Source: Candidatus Saccharimonadota bacterium
GTDB lineage: Bacteria; Patescibacteriota; Saccharimonadia; Saccharimonadales; Saccharimonadaceae
DNA length: 35,858 nucleotides
Direction of reading: 5' to 3'
Assembly (NCBI GenBank): GCA_027492465.1
Contig: JAPUET010000022.1
Location: forward strand, 3,155-39,012
A model generated the notes under the pieces. The model saw only the letters and a program-made list of their open reading frames with translations. It was not told the origin of the DNA and searched no databases. Every line of letters begins with the position of its first letter. The first letter of the stretch is position 1. The translations under genes and the position numbers were made by a program. This document shows positions 1 through 8,361 of this stretch, one piece after another.

Positions 1-677
1 TTGGTAATTTCTTTTTGAATATGACCGGACTGCGCCTCATTCGCCGCTGTACTCACCCCGGCGCGGCTCGCGAGTTCGCCCATGATCACGCGGTAACGAT
101 CGCGGTCGAGGTGCGCAACAGGGTGCAACGCACCGTCGACACGCAGTCGTACTCGAATATTATCTCGCTCGTTTTCGATATGAATGTCACTTGCGCCGAG
201 CATATCGGCTTGCTTAATCAGGTAGTCAAACAGCTGTTCACTTGAAACGCTATTGAGGGTTTTGCTTACTTCAGCGATAGTATCGCTATCGCCTTCTTTT
301 GCAATTTGAATGTCGTTATAAATCACTACTTTTGGCGGATCAAATCGTAGCATCAATGCCCTAAAACCGCTTTGACTAATTAACGAAAATTGCACCGAAT
401 CACCACGCTCGTTGTATTCACGCCGAACCTTTTCAATAATTGATTGCGGGGTTTGCGTGGTAACACCAAATTGATAGAGCTTCTCTTCGTCACCTTTCAC
501 TAAAGGAACCATTTTGTCCCGGTGCATCGCCTCTATAGATAAAACCTCTTTCGCAAGGGGTAGGTCATGCTCAAATTCGCGCGTGTCAAGGTATGGCAAG
601 CCCAGTAGCGCTGCACGCTGCTGCGTTGAGCGCTCATCTTGTTCGCGCCGCTTAGTTTGAATTTCTTGCTCATCCAT
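1..677 (-). CDS. PilB/GspE-type secretion or pilus assembly ATPase, N-terminal part (cut by window edge)
   Basis: Reading the minus strand from an ATG at 677 gives 225 uninterrupted codons to the left edge, so the 3' part lies outside. Residues about 20-115 look like the MshEN/T2SSE N-terminal domain (ALLGLPYLD, then a MVPLVKGDEEKLYQFGV stretch). Residues about 148-225 begin the ATPase core, with the family hallmark ASDIHIENERDNIRVRLRVD. The Walker A motif would follow beyond the edge. Family members power type IV pilus extension or type II secretion from the cytoplasmic side of the membrane; Saccharibacteria commonly carry type IV pilus genes. A -10 box TACACT seven bases before the ATG suggests a leaderless transcript. 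PilB versus GspE cannot be decided from this part, so no symbol is given. Confidence 0.85.
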   Translation of the reverse strand, partial: MDEQEIQTKRREQDERSTQQRAALLGLPYLDTREFEHDLPLAKEVLSIEAMHRDKMVPLVKGDEEKLYQFGVTTQTPQSIIEKVRREYNERGDSVQFSLISQSGFRALMLRFDPPKVVIYNDIQIAKEGDSDTIAEVSKTLNSVSSEQLFDYLIKQADMLGASDIHIENERDNIRVRLRVDGALHPVAHLDRDRYRVIMGELASRAGVSTAANEAQSGHIQKEIT

Positions 678-684
678 TAGTTTT

Positions 685-690
685 AGTGTA
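685..690 (-). promoter_or_regulatory. -10 box of the PilB/GspE-like gene (TACACT-N7-ATG)
   Basis: The minus strand reads TACACT followed by seven bases and the ATG at 677. No Shine-Dalgarno sequence fits in that space, so the message would start at or next to the start codon. The same spacing recurs at other first genes in this window. No good -35 box is seen. Confidence 0.55.
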
Positions 691-757
691 ACAAAATGGT
701 TACGGTTTTTACAGTGATAAATGATAAAGCCAAGTAGTACTTCGTGCTGCGCTGTTT

Positions 758-763
758 TATACT
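758..763 (+). promoter_or_regulatory. -10 box of the SpoU-family gene (TATACT-N6-ATG)
   Basis: TATACT lies six bases before the ATG at 770, which predicts a leaderless transcript. The -35 region is weak. It is divergent from the promoter of the PilB/GspE-like gene. Confidence 0.6.
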
Positions 764-769
764 ATCTAC

Positions 770-1285
770 ATGCCAGATATCATTCTTGTCGCCCATAATA
801 TCCGTTCCGCCCACAATGTGGGGAGTATTTTCCGTACGGCAGAAGGCTTTGGGGTGGAAAGAATCATTTTAAGTGGCTACACTCCTTATCCCAAAGTAAG
901 AGCCGACACCCGACTGCCACATATTTCAGAAAAGATTACTAATCAGATCCATAAAACTGCCCTTGGAGCGGAAACACTCGTACCGTTTAGCTACGAAGAG
1001 ACGCTAGATCTGGGCACGCTAGAACTAGCGGGATATCAAATAGTGGCGCTTGAACAGGCGCCCACAAGTGTAGCGATCTCAGACTATGCTCCACCAGATA
1101 AAATTGCGCTTATTCTAGGAGAAGAAGTGCACGGCATTCAGCCAGACTTACTTGATCAAGCGGACGCTATTATTGAAATCCCTATGCAAGGTCAGAAAGA
1201 ATCGTTTAATGTTTCTGTGGCGACGGGGATCGCTTTATACGCGTTAACGCACCGCCACGCAGTCATCGCCCAAAATGCGAGCTAG
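770..1285 (+). CDS. SpoU/TrmH-family RNA 2'-O-methyltransferase (SPOUT fold)
   Basis: A 171-residue protein with the three SPOUT motifs in order: motif 1 NIRSAHNVGSIFRTAEGFGV (residues about 10-29), with the conserved N and R; motif 2 LILGEEVHGI (about 115-124); and motif 3 IPMQGQKESFNVSVATGIAL (about 140-160), which forms the knot and binds S-adenosylmethionine. The family methylates ribose 2'-OH groups in tRNA or rRNA. The protein is a bare catalytic domain without an N-terminal RNA-binding extension, like TrmH or TrmL in size, and the target cannot be named from sequence. The start is supported by a leaderless-type -10 box. Its last 42 bases overlap the 3' end of convergent dnaE. Alternatives are TrmL-like or RlmB-like members of the same family. 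Confidence 0.9.
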   Translation: MPDIILVAHNIRSAHNVGSIFRTAEGFGVERIILSGYTPYPKVRADTRLPHISEKITNQIHKTALGAETLVPFSYEETLDLGTLELAGYQIVALEQAPTSVAISDYAPPDKIALILGEEVHGIQPDLLDQADAIIEIPMQGQKESFNVSVATGIALYALTHRHAVIAQNAS

Positions 1286-4200
1286 GTCGCTCATTAGCTG
1301 CTCCTGCGCATCAACTCGAAACGGCAAACGAATCGCTGAGCTTTTATCCTCACCAAGCATCATAATGATATCTTGCTGGCCCGGATGAAGCCCGCAGGTT
1401 TTTTTCACCGCCAAAAGTGATGAGTGATCATCTGGGTTTTGTACGCGAATATAAACGGTTTTTAGTCTCTCAAGCGGCACATCGATTGCTACCGCTGGAG
1501 CGGCTTTCGCAACTGCAACAGAGGCTGATTTGGCAGGATATTTACGTCGAGTTACCGTACCCTTACCGGTGGGCGCGGCCATTTTACGGCCATGACTCTC
1601 ATATTCGTTTAGTTCACGATCTGTCACAATACTAATTTCGTCGGCAATAATCTTTGCTTCATCGGTAGTGTTACCGTCTCGATCTCGTGCATTAACGTTA
1701 CCAACCACCTTTATAATGACATCCTGCTTTATATCGGCGCCTAGCCGTTCATACAGTTTAGGAAATGCGATCACTTCGGTTTCGCTCGTTTTATCTTCAA
1801 GACCAACAAACGCCATTTTGGTACCAGATTTTGTCACAATAGTTCTTACAGAAGTAATTAAACCACCGACGGTAACCGTTTGGCCGTCGATCTTTGGCGA
1901 AATGGTAGCAACGGGAATAGTTTGTTCCTCAAAAAATGTGTCGAAATTATCGAGTGGATGGGCGCTAATGTAGAGGCCAAGCAATTCGCGCTCCCACATC
2001 AGCTGCTCTTTTGCGGTATATTTTACCGGAGCGTTTTTGATCTCTACCGACGGCATAAGACTTTCTCCGCCACCAAGCGCCGAAAACATGTCGGTTTGCC
2101 CACTCAGCGCCTCTTTCTGTAGCTTACTCGCGAATCCAAGAATGTTATCAAGGTTAAATAAAAGGTCCGAGCGGTCACCCAGTCTATCAAATCCTCCAGA
2201 TTTAATCAGTGCCTCCCAAGACTTGCGATTTACCTTACTGGTACTAACGCGTTTTGCAAAATCCTCAACAGTGGCAAATGTACCACCAGTGTCGCGTGCC
2301 CGAATAATCTCTTCTACTGCCGCAACTCCCACACCCTTTACGGCAGCCATACCGAAGCGGATTTGTTTAGCTGCGGGTACAACCGCAAATTCAAGATACG
2401 ACTGATTAATGTCGGGGTTCAAGACTTCCAGTCCCATGTGTTTACACTCGGATATTTCAATTGCAAGACGTTCAATATCGTCTTGGTCACTGGTCATAAG
2501 TGCCGCCATAAATGCATCGGGGTAATGAGCTTTTAAATATGCCGTCCAATAGGCAATTAATGCATAACACGCCGCATGACTCTTGTTAAAACAGTAGTTT
2601 GCAAACTCGACGAGCTGTTCCCAGAATAACTCCGCCGTTTCCCTAGGTGCACCACCATGTGTCACCGCACCTTCCACAAAATCGGGCTTAATTTTAAGCA
2701 TCAGGTCCATCTTTTTCTTACCTACCGCCTTACGAAGCGTATCTGCCTGACCACCTGTAAACCCGCACCATTCCTTTGCAATCTGCATAAACTGCTCTTG
2801 GTATACTAAGATACCGTAGGTGTTTTCGAGCGAGCTTTTCATGCCTTCATGCAAGTAAGAAATCTTTTCTTCGCCGTGCTTACGCTTAATGAAGCTATCG
2901 ATAAACTGCATTGGCCCAGGTCGGTACAACGCCACCATGGCGATAATATCTTCAAATGTTGTTGGCTTAAGGCCGCGCAAATAGCGTTTCATACCCGCCG
3001 ATTCAAGCTGAAACACTCCCGTTGTGTCACCACGCTGAAAAAGCTCATACGTTAGCTCGTCATCTAACGGAAGCTCGGAAAGGTTAATTTCATCTTTATA
3101 TACCTTACGAATAATACGCATAGCGTTATTAATAATCGTAAGGTTAGAAAGGCCTAAAAAGTCCATCTTAAGCAGACCGAGTTCTTCAACTTCGCCCATA
3201 GGGAACTGTGTCGCAATAACGCCTTTTTGGGCCATTTCAAGTGGCAGATAGTTCACGAGGTCATCGGGCGCGATCACCACTCCACAGGCGTGAACACCAT
3301 GGTTACGAATGGTACCCTCTAGTTGTATCGCAAAATCAAAGACTTCTTTTGCGGTAGGATTATTCTCATACTCATGCTTCAAATCAACGTCGTCTATGAC
3401 GGACTTCTTAAGTGGTATGTGTCGCCCCTGAGCTGGCGGGGGGATAAGCTTTGCAAGTCGGTCTGCCTCGCCGTACGGAACCTGCAGAACGCGCGCAACG
3501 TCACGTACTGCCGCGCGGGCCGCCATTTTACCAAAGGTTACAATATTGCTTACGCGGTCTTGGCCGTATTTGTTAGCGCAATATTCGATCACCTCATCGC
3601 GACGCGTATCTTGAATATCGACATCAATATCTGGCATCGATATGCGGTCTGGGTTCAAAAAGCGCTCAAACAGTAGTCCATATTTTAGCGGATCGAGATC
3701 TGTAATGCGGAGCGCATAGGCAATGATGCTTCCGGCAGCCGAACCTCGACCAGGACCAAACACTATTCCTTGATCTTTCCCCCAGTTAATAAAATCTTGC
3801 ACAATTAAGAAATAGCCCTCGAATCCCATATTGGCCATGATGCCAAGTTCCATTTCGGCTCGCTCACGCACTTCTTCCGTAAGTTTAGGCATAATCTCTT
3901 TTGGAGAAAGCTTCTCGGCCTCTTCGCGCTTTTTACCTTCATAACGCATGTAAAGGCCGCGGTACACTAGCTTTTCTAAAAGAGAATGCTCGGTCTCACC
4001 TTTTGGTGTTGGATAAGTAGGGATTAAGATTCCACCCAGCTCAAGCTCTACCTCGCAGCGGTCAGCAATTGCTTTAGTGTTGGTGATAACCTCAGGATGT
4101 GTTTTGCCCCAGCGAGAAATAATATCGCGAGGATCGGTAAGATGAAGCTCAAATTCCTTCAAACTCATACGCTTTTCATCGCTTAAAAACGCACCCGTTC

Positions 4201-4939
4201 CTACACAAAGCAAAATCTCGTGAGCATCTTGGTACTCATGCTTCAGGTAGTGTCCGTCGCAGGTAACCACGCACGGAATATCGAGTTCTTTTGAAAGCCT
4301 AAAGAGTCCATCATTAATAATTTTTTGCTTATCCCAATGCGCTGGCGCCTCTGGATGACCATGATCTTGTAATTCTAAATAGTAACGATCACCAAAGACG
4401 GATTTATACCATGCAGCCGTCTCTTTTGCCTTCTCATAGTCACCATTCATGAGCGCATCACCCACTTCACCGCCCGCACAAGCACTCAGCACGATAAGGC
4501 CCTCGTTATACTGTTCAAGCAGTTCGTGGTCCATTCGAGGCTTGTAATATTTCCCCTCAAGCTCTGCCTTACTCGCAAGCATCATTAGGTTTTTATACCC
4601 TTGATTGTTCATTGCAAGAATAATCAGATGGTAGCGAACTTTATCTTTACTTGGGTCGCGATCAAACCGTGAACGAGAGGCGATGTATGCCTCGATCCCA
4701 AGAATTGGCTTTACGCCTTCGTTTTTTGCAGACTTATAGTAATCAAGCACTCCGCTCATCGTGCCATGATCGGTCACCGCTGCCGCGGTCATGCCCATTT
4801 CTTTTACAGCAGAAGCAAGTTCATTAATTTTCGTTAATCCGTCGAGCAAAGAGTGATGAGAATGATTATGCAGGTGAACAAAATCGCTCGGTTCGAGAGC
4901 GCTTTTTACAGCATTCGATATAGTAGTCGCTTCCCCCAT
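1244..4939 (-). CDS. dnaE: DNA polymerase III alpha subunit
   Basis: A 1231-residue replicative polymerase catalytic subunit. The N-terminal PHP domain is seen at residues about 20-85 (HLHNHSHHSLLDG, then VTDHGTMSG). The C-family polymerase palm carries GPGRGSAAGS (about 395-404) and the catalytic aspartates in PDIDVD (about 436-441); KMDFLGL marks the third acidic site. The tau-binding/OB-fold part near the C-terminus contains VTVGGLITSVRTI. Length and layout match DnaE1-type enzymes, which use a separate proofreading subunit; no exonuclease domain is inserted, so this is not PolC. The ATG at 4939 sits 12 bases after an extended -10 box, leaving room for at most a few leader bases. The stop lies inside the convergent RNA methylase gene. 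Confidence 0.98.
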   Translation of the reverse strand: MGEATTISNAVKSALEPSDFVHLHNHSHHSLLDGLTKINELASAVKEMGMTAAAVTDHGTMSGVLDYYKSAKNEGVKPILGIEAYIASRSRFDRDPSKDKVRYHLIILAMNNQGYKNLMMLASKAELEGKYYKPRMDHELLEQYNEGLIVLSACAGGEVGDALMNGDYEKAKETAAWYKSVFGDRYYLELQDHGHPEAPAHWDKQKIINDGLFRLSKELDIPCVVTCDGHYLKHEYQDAHEILLCVGTGAFLSDEKRMSLKEFELHLTDPRDIISRWGKTHPEVITNTKAIADRCEVELELGGILIPTYPTPKGETEHSLLEKLVYRGLYMRYEGKKREEAEKLSPKEIMPKLTEEVRERAEMELGIMANMGFEGYFLIVQDFINWGKDQGIVFGPGRGSAAGSIIAYALRITDLDPLKYGLLFERFLNPDRISMPDIDVDIQDTRRDEVIEYCANKYGQDRVSNIVTFGKMAARAAVRDVARVLQVPYGEADRLAKLIPPPAQGRHIPLKKSVIDDVDLKHEYENNPTAKEVFDFAIQLEGTIRNHGVHACGVVIAPDDLVNYLPLEMAQKGVIATQFPMGEVEELGLLKMDFLGLSNLTIINNAMRIIRKVYKDEINLSELPLDDELTYELFQRGDTTGVFQLESAGMKRYLRGLKPTTFEDIIAMVALYRPGPMQFIDSFIKRKHGEEKISYLHEGMKSSLENTYGILVYQEQFMQIAKEWCGFTGGQADTLRKAVGKKKMDLMLKIKPDFVEGAVTHGGAPRETAELFWEQLVEFANYCFNKSHAACYALIAYWTAYLKAHYPDAFMAALMTSDQDDIERLAIEISECKHMGLEVLNPDINQSYLEFAVVPAAKQIRFGMAAVKGVGVAAVEEIIRARDTGGTFATVEDFAKRVSTSKVNRKSWEALIKSGGFDRLGDRSDLLFNLDNILGFASKLQKEALSGQTDMFSALGGGESLMPSVEIKNAPVKYTAKEQLMWERELLGLYISAHPLDNFDTFFEEQTIPVATISPKIDGQTVTVGGLITSVRTIVTKSGTKMAFVGLEDKTSETEVIAFPKLYERLGADIKQDVIIKVVGNVNARDRDGNTTDEAKIIADEISIVTDRELNEYESHGRKMAAPTGKGTVTRRKYPAKSASVAVAKAAPAVAIDVPLERLKTVYIRVQNPDDHSSLLAVKKTCGLHPGQQDIIMMLGEDKSSAIRLPFRVDAQEQLMSDLARILGDDCVAVR

Positions 4940-4951
4940 AAGATACTACTT

Positions 4952-4960
4952 ATTATAGCA
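4952..4960 (-). promoter_or_regulatory. Extended -10 promoter of dnaE (TGCTATAAT-N12-ATG)
   Basis: The minus strand reads TGCTATAAT, a consensus -10 with the TGn extension, and the dnaE ATG follows 12 bases later. The leader would be about five bases, too short for a Shine-Dalgarno site. The same TGCTATAAT string precedes gatC and the antisense promoter near 20053. Confidence 0.65.
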
Positions 4961-5006
4961 CTTATTGTTAAGCCTATTCGTAGTAAAATGCACTTAGCAA
5001 TAAGCG

Positions 5007-5291
5007 TTATTTGCGAGCTGATTGCATGACGTCAACAATCTGATTCATAAAGTCGGCGATTCCCGGAATAAGGTGGCCTGTGAGGCTAAGGAGCCACACA
5101 AGCACTGCAAGCACAACCGTACCACCGAGCACCGACCCAAGGCCGAAGAAGATACCGCGGAAAAAATTGAGCTTATAGATACTGAATCGATTACGATTAA
5201 AATCATTAAATAAATCTTCAAGTACCATCTCGCGGGCACCACGCTCGTTATCGTCACGGACCTTACGTTTGAACTTGTTCCACAATTTCAT
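5007..5291 (-). CDS. DUF5665-type small membrane protein
   Basis: A 94-residue protein. A basic, charged N-terminal half (KLWNKFKRKVRDDNERGAR) is followed by the conserved stretch KLNFFRGIFFGLGSVLGGT (about 40-58) and one hydrophobic segment (about 57-75), then a short amphipathic tail. This pattern matches the DUF5665 family, known from Firmicutes and candidate-phyla bacteria; no biochemical function is established. It follows a strong hairpin, so it may be transcribed alone from a TATATA element that overlaps the end of that hairpin. AGAGG about six bases before the ATG is the likely ribosome-binding site. The YtxH-like and YtxG-like genes lie immediately upstream, suggesting an envelope-related cluster. 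Confidence 0.75.
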   Translation of the reverse strand: MKLWNKFKRKVRDDNERGAREMVLEDLFNDFNRNRFSIYKLNFFRGIFFGLGSVLGGTVVLAVLVWLLSLTGHLIPGIADFMNQIVDVMQSARK

Positions 5292-5307
5292 AGGTTTCCT
5301 CTTATAT

Positions 5308-5343
5308 AAAATGACATACTGGCTAGATTCAGTATGTCATTTT
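5308..5343. terminator. Bidirectional-looking hairpin terminator
   Basis: A perfect 14-base inverted repeat (AAAATGACATACTG and its complement) around the 8-base loop GCTAGATT. Each strand ends the stem in four T residues. It lies just downstream of the YtxH-like gene and just upstream of the DUF5665 gene, so on the minus strand it would end the ytxGH-like transcript. The stem is AT-rich, so strength is uncertain. Confidence 0.6.
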
Positions 5344-5371
5344 AAGTGCGTTACCGCAAGTAAGGCGAAGG

Positions 5372-5653
5372 TTATTTCCTGCGTTCTTCCTGGAGTTCGT
5401 CTTTTGCAGCATCAACGGCGCGTTTTGCACGATTAGCGTAGTCATCGATAGTCTTCTTGCCGTCTTTTACCACTTTCTCGCCCGTTGCTTTTACATCTTT
5501 CATTTTTTTCTCTGCTTCGTCCTTCAGTTCATAGGCTTTAGCCTTGATGTCGGCACGTGTTTCTTTACCTGACTTTGGTGCGGTTAGAATACCGGCAATA
5601 ACGCCTGCTACCGCTCCAACAACTGCTCCAAGTGCGAATTTACCTTTTGACAT
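5372..5653 (-). CDS. YtxH-like membrane-anchored coiled-coil protein
   Basis: A 93-residue protein with the YtxH signature: a glycine/alanine-rich N-terminal membrane segment (ALGAVVGAVAGVIAGILTAP, residues about 7-26) ending in APKSGKETR, followed by a long charged helix rich in Lys, Glu, Asp and Ala (about 33-93). YtxH proteins are small stress-associated envelope proteins in Gram-positive bacteria; their molecular role is unknown. The ATG follows a clear GGAG-type ribosome-binding site 10 bases after the stop of the upstream YtxG-like gene, so the two are co-transcribed. A hairpin terminator follows the stop codon. Confidence 0.85.
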   Translation of the reverse strand: MSKGKFALGAVVGAVAGVIAGILTAPKSGKETRADIKAKAYELKDEAEKKMKDVKATGEKVVKDGKKTIDDYANRAKRAVDAAKDELQEERRK

Positions 5654-5663
5654 AAAATCTCCT

Positions 5664-5903
5664 TTATTTCTTAAAATTTTTTACAAATGACGAAACGAAC
5701 TTGGTGATGGCAATCGGCGACGAAAACGTCATTATGTTCGATGCGGCATTCTCAAATTTGAGAGCGGTGCGCTCGGCTGCTCCAGCCACCGACTTGATTT
5801 GCTTTGTCACCTTAATGAGTAGTGCTAACAGTACGATACCCAGAATGAGAAACACTGCCAAAAACACCGATAGGATGATGACGAGAATTTGTGCCCATTC
5901 CAT
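5664..5903 (-). CDS. YtxG/DUF948-like single-pass membrane protein
   Basis: A 79-residue protein. A hydrophobic N-terminal helix (residues about 5-32) is followed by an amphipathic segment with KVTKQIKSVAGAAERTALK, then a C-terminal part ending FVSSFVKNFKK. The length, topology and position directly upstream of a YtxH-like gene resemble the ytxG-ytxH pair of Bacillus. The similarity is at the level of layout and composition rather than a clear motif. A ribosome-binding site AAAGGAG lies nine bases before the ATG, and a TACACT -10 box lies 37 bases upstream, so this is a leadered mRNA unlike most first genes here. Function unknown; an envelope or stress role is an inference from the pair. Confidence 0.6.
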   Translation of the reverse strand: MEWAQILVIILSVFLAVFLILGIVLLALLIKVTKQIKSVAGAAERTALKFENAASNIMTFSSPIAITKFVSSFVKNFKK

Positions 5904-5940
5904 TGATGATTGCTCCTTTCGTTAAATGGTGTATATATCT

Positions 5941-5946
5941 AGTGTA
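5941..5946 (-). promoter_or_regulatory. -10 box of the ytxG/ytxH-like operon (TACACT, 37-base leader)
   Basis: The minus strand reads TACACTAG, 37 bases before the ATG at 5903. A TCGACA element 18 bases upstream (5 of 6 matches to the -35 consensus) lies inside the end of galU. The same TACACTAG string precedes ppa with an identical 37-base gap. Confidence 0.55.
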
Positions 5947-5952
5947 GCACTA

Positions 5953-6837
5953 CTACCGAGTTGTTGTCGAATATGCCTCCATTGCTTCGCGAACGGCTTC
6001 GGCATAGGCCTCATTTTCAAGAACGTATTGCAAATGAGCGATAAAGTAGTTTTGTGGGTCTCCTGTCGTTACCCATCGACCCTTGGTCTTTACTACTCGT
6101 ACATCGCCTCTTTCTGCTAATTTCGTGATTGCATCGACGGTCCAAAGTTCGTTATCAAGGCCTTCTGCACCCGGCCTCAGCAGGTCAAATATCTCGGTTG
6201 TTACAAGGTAACGACCATACGACGCCAATGTCGAGGGTGTATTGTTTGGATCTGGTTTTTCAACAATATGGTCCAGCTTATCCTCGTCTTTGAGCGAGAT
6301 AATACCATACTTATTGACTTCGCTTCTGGGAACCTCTTGAGCCATAATAATCGCCTTGGCGTCCGGATGTTCATCAAAGGCTTCAACCAGCCTTTTGGCA
6401 TCTGATGCACCAAATACCATATCATCGCTATATATAACAATGAAAGCCTCGTCGTCGCCAAAATAGTCACGCGCACTAGCGATGGGTGAACCATTACCAT
6501 AGGGAAGAGTTGGATCTTGGGTAATTACTCGTATTTTTGGCAAGTCGAGAACTTCAAGGACTGTTTTGTTATAACGATCACCCTTACCCTGCGAAAGTAG
6601 TTGCTTGCGAATATGATTGACGGCGTTACCGAAATAATCTTCATAGATAGGCTTACCTTCGGCTGTTGCTACAATAATAATTTCTCGGATACCCGCCTCG
6701 GCGCACTCTTCCACAACGAGCTGCATAATGGGCTTATTACCAAATGGTAGCATAGCCTTTGGAATAGTTTTTGTAATAGGCAAGTAGCGGCTAGCAAACC
6801 CTGCATCGGTGATGATTGCTTTAGTTGGTCGTTTCAT
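5953..6837 (-). CDS. galU: UTP-glucose-1-phosphate uridylyltransferase-type nucleotidyltransferase
   Basis: A 294-residue protein, the usual length of bacterial GalU, which makes UDP-glucose from UTP and glucose-1-phosphate. The N-terminal nucleotide-binding motif is present but divergent: AGFASRYLP (residues 12-20) replaces the usual AGLGTRFLP, followed by the conserved TKTIPKAMLP. IVEKPDP near the middle and GRWVTTGDP near the C-terminus fit the family. An alternative is another sugar-phosphate nucleotidyltransferase such as a glucose-1-phosphate thymidylyl- or cytidylyltransferase-like enzyme. It lies 32 bases downstream of gatB with its own GAGGAGATAGG ribosome-binding site, so it is probably the last gene of the gat operon. 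UDP-glucose would serve cell-surface glycans. Confidence 0.85.
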   Translation of the reverse strand: MKRPTKAIITDAGFASRYLPITKTIPKAMLPFGNKPIMQLVVEECAEAGIREIIIVATAEGKPIYEDYFGNAVNHIRKQLLSQGKGDRYNKTVLEVLDLPKIRVITQDPTLPYGNGSPIASARDYFGDDEAFIVIYSDDMVFGASDAKRLVEAFDEHPDAKAIIMAQEVPRSEVNKYGIISLKDEDKLDHIVEKPDPNNTPSTLASYGRYLVTTEIFDLLRPGAEGLDNELWTVDAITKLAERGDVRVVKTKGRWVTTGDPQNYFIAHLQYVLENEAYAEAVREAMEAYSTTTR

Positions 6838-6869
6838 CCTATCTCCTCTATAACTTTATGGACGCATCT

Positions 6870-8330
6870 TTATGACAGCTTCTTACGAATTAACTCCTGG
6901 GCTAGGGAGGGGTTAGCCTGACCTTTAGATTTCTTCATAATCTGACCCACTAAGTAACCGACGGCTTTGTCTTTACCGGCCTTAATATCCGCAATACTTG
7001 CAGCACTTGCAGGATCGGCGAGTACTTGGTCAACAATCGCGGCAATTGCATTTTCGTCGCTTACCTGAAGCAAGTTTTTGCCTTCTGCAATCAGCCTCGG
7101 GTCATCACCGCTCACCAACATTTCTTGCAACACGGTCACCGCTGAATTGCTGCTGATTTCACCTTTTTCAGCCATTTCGGCCAGATTTACGAGGTGTTCC
7201 GGCAAAAGCTGTTTACTCTCCCACGTGTCGTTGCCCGCACCCACGCGCCCCTGTACATCAATGATCAGCCAGTTAAGGATACGGCGGCGAATCTCCCCTT
7301 CTGTTCCTGCCGCAATATGTACTAAAAAGTCACGCACCCAAGGTTCGCCAATATTTAGTGCCGTCTCGGTCATAGCATAGTCTAGGCCCGCCCCTTTTAG
7401 AATCGAACGCAGTTCGCCAGGAAGCATGGACATATCGCTCTGGATCGCTTCAATTTCATCATGCGTGAGAACGATTGGCGGAATATCGGCATCGGGCATA
7501 TAACGGTAGTCTTGAGCGTCTTCTTTTGAGCGTTGACTAGTAGTAATGCCTTTATCGTCATTCCAGCCACGAGTTTCCTGTACAACTCGCTCTCCCTTCT
7601 CGATAAGTTCTACCTGGCGATGAAACTCATACTCTGCAGCACGTTCAACACTGCGAAAACTATTGAGATTCTTTACTTCGGCCCGCTTACCCAGTTCAGT
7701 AGCGCTCTTCGGTGCGACAGAAATATTAACATCGAAGCGCATATTGCCATGATATAGATCACCAAATGTAACACCGGCATAGGTCATGAGTCGATGGAGC
7801 TCCGTGGCATATGCACGCGCCTCGGCAGGACTATGAATATCCGGCTCAGAGACAATTTCGATAAGCGGTGTCCCTGCGCGGTTAAGATCAACGAGTGAGT
7901 AATCGCTGTAGTGGGTCAACTTACCAGCGTCGGTTTCCATATGCGCATGATGAATTCTTACTCTATGCTCGCTACCATCTTCAAGTACGGTATCAACAAA
8001 TCCTGCAAGAATGATAGGCTGATACATTTGGGTAATCTGATATCCATTCGGCAAGTCTGGGTAAAAATAATGCTTGCGATCAAAACGACTTACTTCTGCA
8101 ATCGGCGCATTCAAGGCCCTGCCGGCGCGAATCGCAAGATCAACAGCATGCCGATTGAGTACGGGCAGCATGCCAGGTAAACCAAAATCGATGGGGTGCA
8201 CCTTACTATTCGGCTCAGCATCACGCGCATCGTTATCGGCTGGGCTAAATAACTTTGTTGCCGTTGCAAGTTGAACATGGCACTCGATGCCAATGGTCAT
8301 TTCATACTTCTGTAGCAATTCATTCTTCAT
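6870..8330 (-). CDS. gatB: Asp-tRNA(Asn)/Glu-tRNA(Gln) amidotransferase subunit B
   Basis: A 486-residue protein. GatB binds the mischarged tRNA, phosphorylates the Glu or Asp side chain and receives ammonia from GatA. It opens with the family signature TIGIECHVQL (residues 12-21; Cys where many relatives have Leu, Ile or Thr plus Glu). YPDLPNGYQITQM, GTPLIEIVSEPD and EVKNLNSFRSVERA follow in the catalytic cradle, and a C-terminal YqeY-like tail domain includes GKDKAVGYLVGQIMKKSKG. GGAG lies about nine bases before the ATG. It is separated from gatA by one small membrane-protein gene, an unusual insertion into the gatCAB order. The complex is needed where GlnRS and/or AsnRS are missing. Confidence 0.97.
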   Translation of the reverse strand: MKNELLQKYEMTIGIECHVQLATATKLFSPADNDARDAEPNSKVHPIDFGLPGMLPVLNRHAVDLAIRAGRALNAPIAEVSRFDRKHYFYPDLPNGYQITQMYQPIILAGFVDTVLEDGSEHRVRIHHAHMETDAGKLTHYSDYSLVDLNRAGTPLIEIVSEPDIHSPAEARAYATELHRLMTYAGVTFGDLYHGNMRFDVNISVAPKSATELGKRAEVKNLNSFRSVERAAEYEFHRQVELIEKGERVVQETRGWNDDKGITTSQRSKEDAQDYRYMPDADIPPIVLTHDEIEAIQSDMSMLPGELRSILKGAGLDYAMTETALNIGEPWVRDFLVHIAAGTEGEIRRRILNWLIIDVQGRVGAGNDTWESKQLLPEHLVNLAEMAEKGEISSNSAVTVLQEMLVSGDDPRLIAEGKNLLQVSDENAIAAIVDQVLADPASAASIADIKAGKDKAVGYLVGQIMKKSKGQANPSLAQELIRKKLS

Positions 8331-8361
8331 ACTTCTTACTCCATACTCCGCGCCTTTGGCG

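Noticed and set aside
15-245. Plus-strand open frame of 76 codons at the left edge
   Set aside because: It is the antisense of the PilB/GspE-like ATPase, whose ASDIHIE motif lies on the minus strand.
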